Under the pieces are notes generated by a model. That model did not search any database. It was not told the origin of the DNA and saw only the letters and a program-made list of their open reading frames with translations. The position numbers and the translations under genes are program-made. Below, in pieces: positions 6,854 to 12,399 of a stretch of DNA of 12,399 bases. The stretch covers positions 1 through 12,399 of the forward strand of contig JAIYAG010000391.1 of NCBI GenBank assembly GCA_027489195.1, read 5' to 3'. Position 1 is the stretch's first letter. Every line of letters begins with the position of its first letter. This stretch comes from Burkholderiales bacterium. Lineage in GTDB: Bacteria > Pseudomonadota > Gammaproteobacteria > Burkholderiales > Burkholderiaceae_E.

Positions 6854-6884
6854 GCGCGGCCCGTGCCGATCGACCGACGGCGGC

Positions 6885-8420
6885 TCACTCGTCGTCGAAG
6901 CCGAGCGCGAGCTGCCGCGTGTCGGGCTCGGGCGCCGCGCGGGCCCGGGGCCGGCGCACCGGCTCGCGCTGCGGATGCCGGCTGCCGTGGCGCGACCAGA
7001 CCTGCTGCGCGACGCGCTGCGCCCCCGGCGCGCGGCGGGCGGCCCAGACACGGTCGCGGGCCTCGCGCGCGGCGCTCGCCCAGTCGACGATCGGCGGCGG
7101 GTAGTCGCCCGTGCCCAGCTCGGGCAGCCACGCGCGCACGAAACGCCCCTCGGGATCCTGGTCGTGCTGCTGGCGCGCCGGGCTGTAGACGCGGGTCGCG
7201 TTGATGCCGGTGACCCCGGCCTGCATGTGCAGCTGCGGCCAGTGGATGCCCGGCTCGTAGTCGACGAAGCGGCGCGCCAGCACCAGGCCGGGCTCGCGCC
7301 AGTGCAGCCACAGCGGGTAGGCGGCGACCGAGACCAGCATCGCGCGCATCCGGAAGTTCAGCCAGCCCGTGGCGTCCAGCATGCGCATGCAGGCGTCGAC
7401 GATCGGCCAGCCGGTGCGGCCGTCGCGCCAGGCCGCGAGCCGGGCCCGCTCCGCGGCGTCGAGCTCGCCCTCGTTGCGCAGGCCGTCGAAGCCGCGATGC
7501 GGGTTGCGATGCTCGATCGCGGGCTCGGACTCCAGCTTCTGGATGAAGTGGCAGTGCCAGTGCAGCCGCGACTCGAAGGACTTCAGGCCGGCGCGGCGGG
7601 CCGGGTCGGTCTCGCCGCGGCGAACGGCCCAGGTCGCCTGCACAAGCTCGCGGACCGACACGGTGCCGAGCGCCAGATGGGGCGAGAGCCGCGAGCAGTC
7701 GTCCGGGGCGGTCAGCGGCGAGGCCATGCCGGCGCGGTACCGCGCGAGCGGCGCGTCGAGGAAGCGCTCGAGGCAGGCGATCGCCTCGCTGCGGCCGCCG
7801 CGCTGGCGCAGCGGGGCGTCGGGCTCGCCGGGATAGCGCGCGGCGGGGTCGGGGACGGCGGCGAGGCCGGGGGCCGGGGCGATGTCGACGCCGCAGGACG
7901 CGTCGATGTCGACGCCGCGGCTGCCGGTCGGCGGCGGGCGCAGGGCCCCGGGCGCCGCGCAGGTCGGGGCCTGCATCCGGGTCATCCAGGCCGCGCTCCA
8001 GCGGTCCCGGTCGTCGAGGCGGCGCACGACGCCGTTGGCCGGAAGCTCGGTCCAGCGCAGCCCGCGCGCCCGCATCCAGGCGCCCACCGCCCGGTCGCGC
8101 GCGTAGCTGGCCGCATTGCCGGTCTCCTCGTGCGACAGCAGCTCGAAGTCGCCGAAGCGCCGGTGCAGCGCCGCCAGCACGGCGCAGGCGTCGCCCTGCG
8201 CGGTCCACAAGCGGCTGCCGAGCGCGGCCAGCGCCGCGTCGAGTTCGTGCAGGCACTCGCGCGTGAAGCCGAGGTGCCGGGCCGAGGCGTCCGGCGCGTC
8301 GAGCAGCGCCGGCTCGGCGATCCACAGCGGCAGCACCGGCACGCCGGCCGTGGCCGCCCGTGCCAGCGGCGCATGGTCGACCGCCCGCAGGTCGCGCTTG
8401 AACCAGACGATGTTGAGCAT
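6885..8420 (-). CDS. Photolyase/cryptochrome-family FAD protein (divergent)
   Basis: 511 residues. The N-terminal alpha/beta domain opens with MLNIVWFKRDLR, as photolyases do, and residues from about 205 form the helical FAD-binding domain (SRLSPHLALGTVS at 243-255, TGWPIVDACMRML at 336-348, TGWLNFRMR at 351-359, WLPEL at 431-435). Known members repair UV dimers using blue light or act as photoreceptors. Trp288, Trp374 and Trp394 sit near positions equivalent to E. coli PhrB Trp277, Trp359 and Trp382. However, the PhrB segment carrying the FAD-proximal Asn (NNGGWQW) is replaced by YEPGIHWPQL at 388-397, so dimer repair is not assured. A Pro/Ala/Gly-rich linker (about 155-205) contains a small tandem duplication. 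The C-terminal 50 residues are Arg/Pro-rich and probably disordered. The start at 8420 matches the family N-terminus; the RBS is poor. It is divergent from the DAHP synthase gene, 138 bp away. Confidence 0.88.
   Translation of the reverse strand: MLNIVWFKRDLRAVDHAPLARAATAGVPVLPLWIAEPALLDAPDASARHLGFTRECLHELDAALAALGSRLWTAQGDACAVLAALHRRFGDFELLSHEETGNAASYARDRAVGAWMRARGLRWTELPANGVVRRLDDRDRWSAAWMTRMQAPTCAAPGALRPPPTGSRGVDIDASCGVDIAPAPGLAAVPDPAARYPGEPDAPLRQRGGRSEAIACLERFLDAPLARYRAGMASPLTAPDDCSRLSPHLALGTVSVRELVQATWAVRRGETDPARRAGLKSFESRLHWHCHFIQKLESEPAIEHRNPHRGFDGLRNEGELDAAERARLAAWRDGRTGWPIVDACMRMLDATGWLNFRMRAMLVSVAAYPLWLHWREPGLVLARRFVDYEPGIHWPQLHMQAGVTGINATRVYSPARQQHDQDPEGRFVRAWLPELGTGDYPPPIVDWASAAREARDRVWAARRAPGAQRVAQQVWSRHGSRHPQREPVRRPRARAAPEPDTRQLALGFDDE
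7880..7918. repeat. Short tandem duplication inside the photolyase linker
   Basis: The 15-mer CGATGTCGACGCCGC occurs at 7880-7894 and again at 7904-7918, a period of 24 bases (8 codons), in phase with the coding frame. In the minus-strand protein it gives two GVDI units (residues 169-172 and 177-180). It is probably a slippage product in a flexible linker. Confidence 0.7.
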
Positions 8421-8519
8421 TCCTGTCTGACGCGACGGGAGGGCGCGAGTTGCACCCGCGGCCGGCCCCCGCGGGCCGCACCCCCGCGGCCGAGGGGCCA
8501 TCGCCCGTGCCCGGGCCGC

Positions 8520-8525
8520 TAGACT
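8520..8525 (+). promoter_or_regulatory. Possible -10 element ahead of DAHP synthase
   Basis: TAGACT, in the context GCTAGACTGCCGG, lies 33 bases before the ATG at 8559. It matches TATAAT at 4 of 6 positions. A very similar block (CCTACACTGCGCGG) precedes the next plus-strand gene. No convincing -35 box is visible. Confidence 0.3.
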
Positions 8526-8558
8526 GCCGGCTCCGCACGCCTGCCCCGAGCCCGTCCG

Positions 8559-9671
8559 ATGTCCACCGAAGCCGCCGCTGCAGCCCCGAACGACCGCACC
8601 TCGCTGACCGACGACGCCCGTGTCGATCAGGTCCAGCTGCTGCCCCCGCCCGAGCACCTGATCCGCTTCTTCCCGATCCAGGGCACCGCGGTCGAGGCGC
8701 TGGTGGCCGACACCCGCGAGCGCATCCGGGCGATCCTGCCGGGCCGTGACGACCGCCTGCTGGTGGTGGTCGGTCCCTGCTCCATCCACGACCCCGCCTC
8801 GGCGCTCGACTACGCGCGGCGTCTGGCACGCGAGCGCGAGCGGCTGGGCGACCGGCTCGAGGTGGTGATGCGGGTCTACTTCGAGAAGCCGCGCACCACC
8901 GTCGGCTGGAAGGGGCTGATCAACGACCCGTACCTGGACGGGAGCTTCCGCATCAACGAGGGCCTGCGCATCGCGCGCCAGCTGATGATCGACATCGCGC
9001 GGCTCGGCGTGCCGGCGGGCAGCGAGCTGCTGGACACGGTCTCGCCGCAGTACATCGGCGACCTGGTCGCCTGGGGCGCGATCGGTGCACGGACCACCGA
9101 GAGCCAGGTCCACCGCGAGCTCGCGTCCGGCTCGTCGGCGCCGATCGGGTTCAAGAACGGCACCGACGGCAACGTGAAGGTCGCGATCGACGCGATCCAG
9201 GCCGCGCGCTGCACGCACACCTTCCTGGGCGTCCACAAGAACGGCGGCGTCGCGATGGTCCGCACCACCGGCAACCCGGACTGCCACGCGATCCTGCGGG
9301 GCGGCAAGGCGCCCAACTGCGACGCGGCGAGCGTCGCCGCCGCCTGCGAGGCGCTCGCGGCGGCCGGGCTCGCGCCCTCGCTGATGGTCGACTGCTCGCA
9401 CGCCAACAGCGCCAAGCGACACGAGCGGCAGCTCGACGTCGCGACCGATCTCGCGGCGCAGGTGGCCGGTGGCAGCCGCCACGTGTTCGGCACGATGATC
9501 GAGAGCCACCTCGAGGCCGGCGCCCAGGCCTTCGTGCCGGGCCGAGACGATCCGTCGACGCTGCGGCGCGGCCAGAGCATCACCGACGCCTGCCTTGGAT
9601 GGGACGAGACGGCGGTCGCGCTCGAGCGGCTCGCCGACGCGGTCGCACGGCGCCGCGCCGCGCGAGCCTGA
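8559..9671 (+). CDS. aroG: 3-deoxy-7-phosphoheptulonate (DAHP) synthase, class I
   Basis: 370 residues. It catalyses the first step of the shikimate pathway, condensing phosphoenolpyruvate with erythrose 4-phosphate in the cytoplasm. Motifs of the AroF/G/H family are intact: GPCSIHD at 72-78, KPRTTVGWKG at 110-119, GARTTESQVHR at 176-186, GFKNGTDG at 197-204, DCSHANSAK at 278-286, ESHLEAG at 315-321 and SITDACLGW at 340-348. By alignment to E. coli AroG (Cys61, His268, Glu302, Asp326) the metal ligands are Cys74, His281, Glu315 and Asp343. About 13 extra residues at the N-terminus and 4 near the C-terminus account for the length over AroG (350). The start at 8559 has only a weak GAG 8 nt upstream. 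Ser193 falls at AroG Ser180 in the Phe-site region, but I would not assign the feedback effector from this. The symbol is by family; aroF or aroH are alternatives. Likely monocistronic. Confidence 0.95.
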   Translation: MSTEAAAAAPNDRTSLTDDARVDQVQLLPPPEHLIRFFPIQGTAVEALVADTRERIRAILPGRDDRLLVVVGPCSIHDPASALDYARRLARERERLGDRLEVVMRVYFEKPRTTVGWKGLINDPYLDGSFRINEGLRIARQLMIDIARLGVPAGSELLDTVSPQYIGDLVAWGAIGARTTESQVHRELASGSSAPIGFKNGTDGNVKVAIDAIQAARCTHTFLGVHKNGGVAMVRTTGNPDCHAILRGGKAPNCDAASVAAACEALAAAGLAPSLMVDCSHANSAKRHERQLDVATDLAAQVAGGSRHVFGTMIESHLEAGAQAFVPGRDDPSTLRRGQSITDACLGWDETAVALERLADAVARRRAARA

Positions 9672-9704
9672 AGGGCCACTGCTGCGCGCCGCGGCCGTCG
9701 CGCC

Positions 9705-9710
9705 TACACT
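9705..9710 (+). promoter_or_regulatory. Possible -10 element ahead of the Bug-family receptor gene
   Basis: TACACT in CCTACACTGCGCGG lies about 50 bases before the TTG start. It resembles the block upstream of DAHP synthase (consensus CTAnACTGC). A -35 box is not evident. Confidence 0.3.
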
Positions 9711-9747
9711 GCGCGGACCGCGGCCGCCCGACCGGTCGCAGGTTCAC

Positions 9748-9754
9748 GGAGGAG
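9748..9754 (+). promoter_or_regulatory. Strong Shine-Dalgarno GGAGGAG setting a TTG start
   Basis: GGAGGAG ends 6 nt before TTG at 9761, ideal spacing, and 15 nt before the in-frame ATG at 9770, which is too far. This argues that the receptor begins at TTG. Confidence 0.65.
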
Positions 9755-9760
9755 ACCCGA

Positions 9761-10738
9761 TTGATCCCGATGCTGCGACGCGGCCTGGCCGCTCTCGTGA
9801 TGGCGCTGCCGCTGGCCGCCGCCGCCCAGGCCGACGCCTGGCCCAACCGCACCGTGCGCCTGGTGGCGCCGTTCCCGCCCGGCGGCACCGTCGACCTGCT
9901 GGCGCGCGTGTTCGCGCCGCCGCTGTCGCAGGCGCTCGGGCAGCCGGTGATCGTCGAGAACCGAGCCGGCGCGAGCGGTTCTGTCGGCACCGGCTTCGTC
10001 GCGAAGTCGCCGCCCGACGGCTACACCTTCGTGGTCGTCTTCGACACCCATGCGGTCAACCCGAGCCTGATCCCGAACCTGCCCTTCGACACCAAGGCCG
10101 ATCTCGCGCCGGTGATGCTGGTGGCGACGGGCGCGATGGTGATCACCGGGCACTCGAGCGCGCAGCCGTACAAGACCTTCGCGGACCTGCTCGCGGCCTC
10201 GAAGGCCAAGCCCGGCCTGCCGCAGTACGGCACGATCGGCTCGGGCAGCCTCGCGCACCTCGCCATCACCCAGATGGGCGCGCAGGCCGGCTTCACCGGC
10301 ACGCACGTGCCCTACAAGGGCGGCGGCCCGCTGGCGCAGGACGCGTTCGCCGGCCACGTGCCGATCGCGATCGGGAGCATCGCGCTGCTCGCGCCGCACA
10401 TCCGCAGCGGCGCGCTGGTGCCGCTGGCGGTGACCACCGCCAGCCGCGATCCGGTGCTGCCGAACGTGCCCACCGTCGCCGAGGCCGGTGTGCCCGGCTT
10501 CGAGGCGACCGCCTGGTGGGGCGTGCTCGCACCCGCGAAGACGCCGCCGGCGATCGTCGCGCGGATGAACGCGGAGCTCACGAAGATCCTGCGCGACCCG
10601 CAGATCGCCGAGCGTCTCGGCGGCCAGGGCATGAACATCGTGGCCTCCTCGCCGGACGCGTTCGCGAAGTTCTTCGACGATCAGGCCGCGAAGTGGGCCC
10701 GCGTCGTGCGCGAGCACGGCATCAAGGCCGGCGACTGA
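9761..10738 (+). CDS. Bug-family periplasmic substrate-binding protein (tripartite tricarboxylate transporter receptor, TctC-like)
   Basis: 325 residues from TTG at 9761 (322 if the ATG at 9770 is used). The N-terminus is a Sec signal peptide: two Arg at 6-7, a hydrophobic core from 8 to 22 and a likely cleavage after AQA at 22-24. The mature part begins WPNRTVRLVAPFPPGG, then VIVENRAGASGSVG and KSPPDGYT, and later THVPYKGGGPLAQD and VPTVAEAGVPGFEA, all typical of Bug/TctC receptors. These two-lobed periplasmic proteins bind carboxylates, amino acids or aromatic acids. TctA/TctB membrane partners are not in the window, so this looks like one of the many orphan receptors found in Burkholderiales. 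Ligand unknown. It converges on folE with 21 bases between the stops. Confidence 0.92.
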   Translation: MIPMLRRGLAALVMALPLAAAAQADAWPNRTVRLVAPFPPGGTVDLLARVFAPPLSQALGQPVIVENRAGASGSVGTGFVAKSPPDGYTFVVVFDTHAVNPSLIPNLPFDTKADLAPVMLVATGAMVITGHSSAQPYKTFADLLAASKAKPGLPQYGTIGSGSLAHLAITQMGAQAGFTGTHVPYKGGGPLAQDAFAGHVPIAIGSIALLAPHIRSGALVPLAVTTASRDPVLPNVPTVAEAGVPGFEATAWWGVLAPAKTPPAIVARMNAELTKILRDPQIAERLGGQGMNIVASSPDAFAKFFDDQAAKWARVVREHGIKAGD

Positions 10739-10759
10739 CCGACGGCGCGGGCGGCGCGT

Positions 10760-11431
10760 TCAGCGCCCCCGCGGCTCGATCGCGCGCAGGAACTCGGCGC
10801 GGTCGCGGTCCGAGCGCTCGAAGCTGCCGGCGAAGGCCTGCGTGACCACGCGCTCGTCGCCGCGGCGGTCCTCGCCCAGCAGCAGGCAGAGCTGCTCGGC
10901 CTCGATCACGCAGGCCGCGCCGCGGGCCTGCCCGTGCGCCACCAGCGCCTCGGCGATGTCGCGGGTCATCCATTCCTGGTAGGTGAAGCGGTGGCCGATC
11001 GCGTCGACCATCCGCGCGATCCGGCCGAAGCCGTGCAGGCGCCCGCCGGGGATGTAGCCGACGTGCGCCACGCCGCGGAACGGCACCAGGTGGTGCGGGC
11101 ACACGCCGTGGACCGCGATGCCCCGGATCACCACCATGTCGTCGCGCGTGTCGGCGAAGCCCTCGCCGAGCGCCGCCGCCGGGTCGAGGTCGTAGCCGCC
11201 GAGCAGCCGACGCTGCCAGAGCTCGCGCACCCGCTGCGGCGTGCGGCCCATGTGGCTGGCGTCGGGCGCGAGGCCGCAGGCGCGCAGCAGCTCGGTGATC
11301 GCGCGCTCGAAGGCGGGCGCGTCGAAGGCATCCCGCCGCGCGATGCCGATGCCGGCGGGTGCGGCGGGCGCGGGGTCGTGATCGTGACCGTGGTCGTGTC
11401 CGTGCGAAGGGTCGCTGGGGGGCGGGTGCAT
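10760..11431 (-). CDS. folE: GTP cyclohydrolase I-type protein (FolE family, divergent) with His-rich N-terminus
   Basis: 223 residues. FolE converts GTP to 7,8-dihydroneopterin triphosphate for folate and pterin synthesis. An almost ungapped match to E. coli FolE (offset +1) shows the zinc ligands Cys111, His114 and Cys182 (VCPHH and EQLC), plus His113, Arg140 and Gln152. But E. coli Ser135, Lys136, His179 and Arg185 become Gly136, Arg137, Gln180 and Gly186, and the usual TTTTS-like C-terminal strand reads RVVTQAF. The N-terminus (residues 2-19) carries six His and several Asp in an HGHDH pattern, a likely metal-binding tail. The start at 11431 has GGAG 10 nt upstream; a longer frame to 11602 encodes no FolE-like sequence. 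GTP cyclohydrolase activity is probable by family but not secure. It is divergent from the PhoX-type gene. Confidence 0.85.
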   Translation of the reverse strand: MHPPPSDPSHGHDHGHDHDPAPAAPAGIGIARRDAFDAPAFERAITELLRACGLAPDASHMGRTPQRVRELWQRRLLGGYDLDPAAALGEGFADTRDDMVVIRGIAVHGVCPHHLVPFRGVAHVGYIPGGRLHGFGRIARMVDAIGHRFTYQEWMTRDIAEALVAHGQARGAACVIEAEQLCLLLGEDRRGDERVVTQAFAGSFERSDRDRAEFLRAIEPRGR

Positions 11432-11457
11432 GACGGCAGGGCTCCGGAGGCCCGGCC

Positions 11458-11463
11458 ATCCTA
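11458..11463 (-). promoter_or_regulatory. Possible -10 element (TGTAGGAT) of the folE-type gene
   Basis: On the minus strand TAGGAT, preceded directly by TG, lies 26 bases before the ATG at 11431 in the 203-bp divergent region. It matches 4 of 6 consensus positions and resembles the TGTAGCAT before the I42 lipoprotein gene. No -35 box was recognised. Confidence 0.3.
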
Positions 11464-11611
11464 CAGGCGTCGCGGCGTGCGGTGCGAGGGCCTGCCCGGC
11501 CCGTCGATGCGCCCCGGTCCGCGATCCGCTTGCGGGCCGCGCCGTGCCTCCGTATCGTCGTCCCGGCAGCGCCGCGCGAGCGCATGGCCCTGCGCGGTAC
11601 ACACGACACCG

Positions 11612-11634
11612 GACGAGACGCGACGCGACGAGAC
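11612..11634 (+). repeat. GACGAGAC direct repeat abutting the PhoX-type start codon
   Basis: GACGAGAC at 11612-11619 and 11627-11634 flank GCGACGC, a period of 15 bases; the second copy touches the ATG at 11635. The GAG of the second copy may serve as a weak ribosome site. The rest of the 203-bp divergent region (11432-11611) shows no recognisable Pho box. Confidence 0.5.
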
Positions 11635-12399
11635 ATGCCCAAGCCCTTCGAAGCGATGGAAGACAGCAACCGGTCGGCCAACGCCGACATCCATTCGCTG
11701 TCGTCGCCAGCCCGGCGCACGGTGCTCGGCGGCGCCCTCGGCGCCGCGAGCGCCGCCGCCTTCGGGTCGCTCCTCGCCGGCTGCGCGACCTCGAGCGGCG
11801 CGCCCGGCGCGATGCCGCGCACCGCCGGGTTCGCGCCGAGCTTCGAGCCGATTCCGGTCGGCACCGGTGATCGGCTCGTCGTGCCCAAGGGCTACGTCGC
11901 CGAGGCGATCGCGCCCTGGGGCGAGCCGGTGGGGATCGCGGGCCGGATGCCGGCCTGGCGCGACGACGCCTCGAACACCGCCGACGAGCAGGCCGCGCAG
12001 ATGGGCATGCACCACGACGGCCTGCATTACGTGCCGCTCGACGGCAGCGCCCGCGGGCTGCTGGTGATGAACCACGAGTACGTCGACGACGGACTGCTGC
12101 ATCGGGACGGCGTGAAGACCTGGAGCGCCGAGAAGGTCCGCAAGGCGCAGGCGGCCCATGGCGTGTCGGTCATCGAGATCGCGCTGCGCGACGGCCGCTG
12201 GTCGATGGTGCGGCCGAGCCCGTACGCGCGCCGCTTCACCGCGGCCTCGCCCTTCGCGGTCGGCGGACCGGCCGCGGGCCACCGGCTGATGCGCACCGCC
12301 GCCGACCCGGAGGGTCGCACCGTGCTCGGCACGCTCAACAACTGCGCGAGCGGCATGACCCCCTGGGGCACCTACCTGTCGGGCGAGGAGAACTTCGCG
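11635..12399 (+). CDS. PhoX-family phosphatase (DUF839), Tat-exported lipoprotein, 3' end outside window
   Basis: The first 255 codons are present and the frame is open to the window edge. PhoX enzymes are iron/calcium-dependent alkaline phosphatases of the cell envelope. The N-terminus has a twin-arginine motif (ARRTVLGG at 26-33), a hydrophobic stretch and a lipobox LAGC at 47-50, so Tat export followed by lipid attachment at Cys50 is likely. Family signatures include MGMHHDGLHYVP, VMNHEYVD, and NNCASGMTPWGTYLSGEEN at 235-253, the conserved Cys/PWGT/EEN block (Cys237) linked to the metal centre in characterised PhoX. The start at 11635 has only a weak GAG nearby; Met8 at 11656 is an alternative and keeps the whole signal. 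No Pho box is visible upstream, so phosphate control cannot be claimed. Confidence 0.88.
   Translation, partial: MPKPFEAMEDSNRSANADIHSLSSPARRTVLGGALGAASAAAFGSLLAGCATSSGAPGAMPRTAGFAPSFEPIPVGTGDRLVVPKGYVAEAIAPWGEPVGIAGRMPAWRDDASNTADEQAAQMGMHHDGLHYVPLDGSARGLLVMNHEYVDDGLLHRDGVKTWSAEKVRKAQAAHGVSVIEIALRDGRWSMVRPSPYARRFTAASPFAVGGPAAGHRLMRTAADPEGRTVLGTLNNCASGMTPWGTYLSGEENFA

Noticed and set aside
8453..8492. Repeated CCGCGGCCG-type blocks in the photolyase/DAHP synthase divergent region, also seen near 9690 and 9718
   Set aside because: Such GC palindromes are expected by chance at this base composition, and the copies have no constant spacing or orientation.
6975..8522. A 515-codon plus-strand open frame opposite the photolyase gene
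   Set aside because: No family motif, and the composition is typical of an antisense shadow; the photolyase frame carries all conserved blocks.
8421..9509. Upstream extension of the photolyase frame across the DAHP synthase gene
   Set aside because: The family N-terminus begins exactly at 8420, and the extension is antisense to the DAHP synthase coding region.
10747..10772. GC-rich near-palindrome over the convergent stops of the Bug and folE genes
   Set aside because: The stem (10747-10757 with 10763-10772) is imperfect, includes folE codons and lacks a T run on either strand. It could be a bidirectional stop structure but is not distinguishable from background GC repeats.

Overview
The window is very GC-rich, roughly 70% or more by eye, with strong G/C preference at third codon positions. 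It is densely coding and looks like the chromosome of a high-GC Betaproteobacterium, most likely Burkholderiales. That placement is an inference from a Bug-type (tripartite tricarboxylate) periplasmic receptor, class I DAHP synthase, PhoX, TauD-type and acyl-CoA genes, and two TTG starts plus one GTG start with good Shine-Dalgarno sites. I see no tRNA, rRNA, CRISPR, insertion sequence or phage gene, and no gene-free stretch over 300 bases (the longest is 11432-11634).

Layout. 1-88: end of an upstream unit with a strong terminator. 89-1663 (+): an AMP-forming acyl-CoA synthetase. 1674-2147 (-): a small lipoprotein of the chagasin/I42 protease-inhibitor family. 6777-2200 (-): a compact four-gene unit in transcription order TauD-type Fe(II)/2-oxoglutarate dioxygenase, cytochrome P450, ferritin-like diiron protein, SCP2-type thiolase. 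It has a good sigma70-like promoter at 6825-6853. 8420-6885 (-): a photolyase/cryptochrome-family flavoprotein. 8559-9671 (+): DAHP synthase. 9761-10738 (+): a Bug-family solute receptor. 11431-10760 (-): an unusual FolE-type GTP cyclohydrolase I with a His-rich N-terminus. 11635 to the end (+): the first 255 codons of a Tat-exported PhoX-type phosphatase.

The most interesting part is the four-gene minus-strand unit. It puts three unrelated oxygen-activating iron enzymes (mononuclear 2-OG dioxygenase, haem P450, carboxylate-bridged diiron protein) and a thiolase on one likely transcript, with an acyl-CoA ligase just beyond. The simplest reading is a pathway that oxidises a carbon skeleton at several positions, handles it as a CoA thioester and cleaves or condenses it with a thiolase. 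No substrate can be named from sequence. A second point of interest is the FolE-like protein: the zinc ligands are intact but several E. coli GTP-site residues are replaced. A third is the photolyase-family protein, which lacks the usual FAD-proximal Asn motif.
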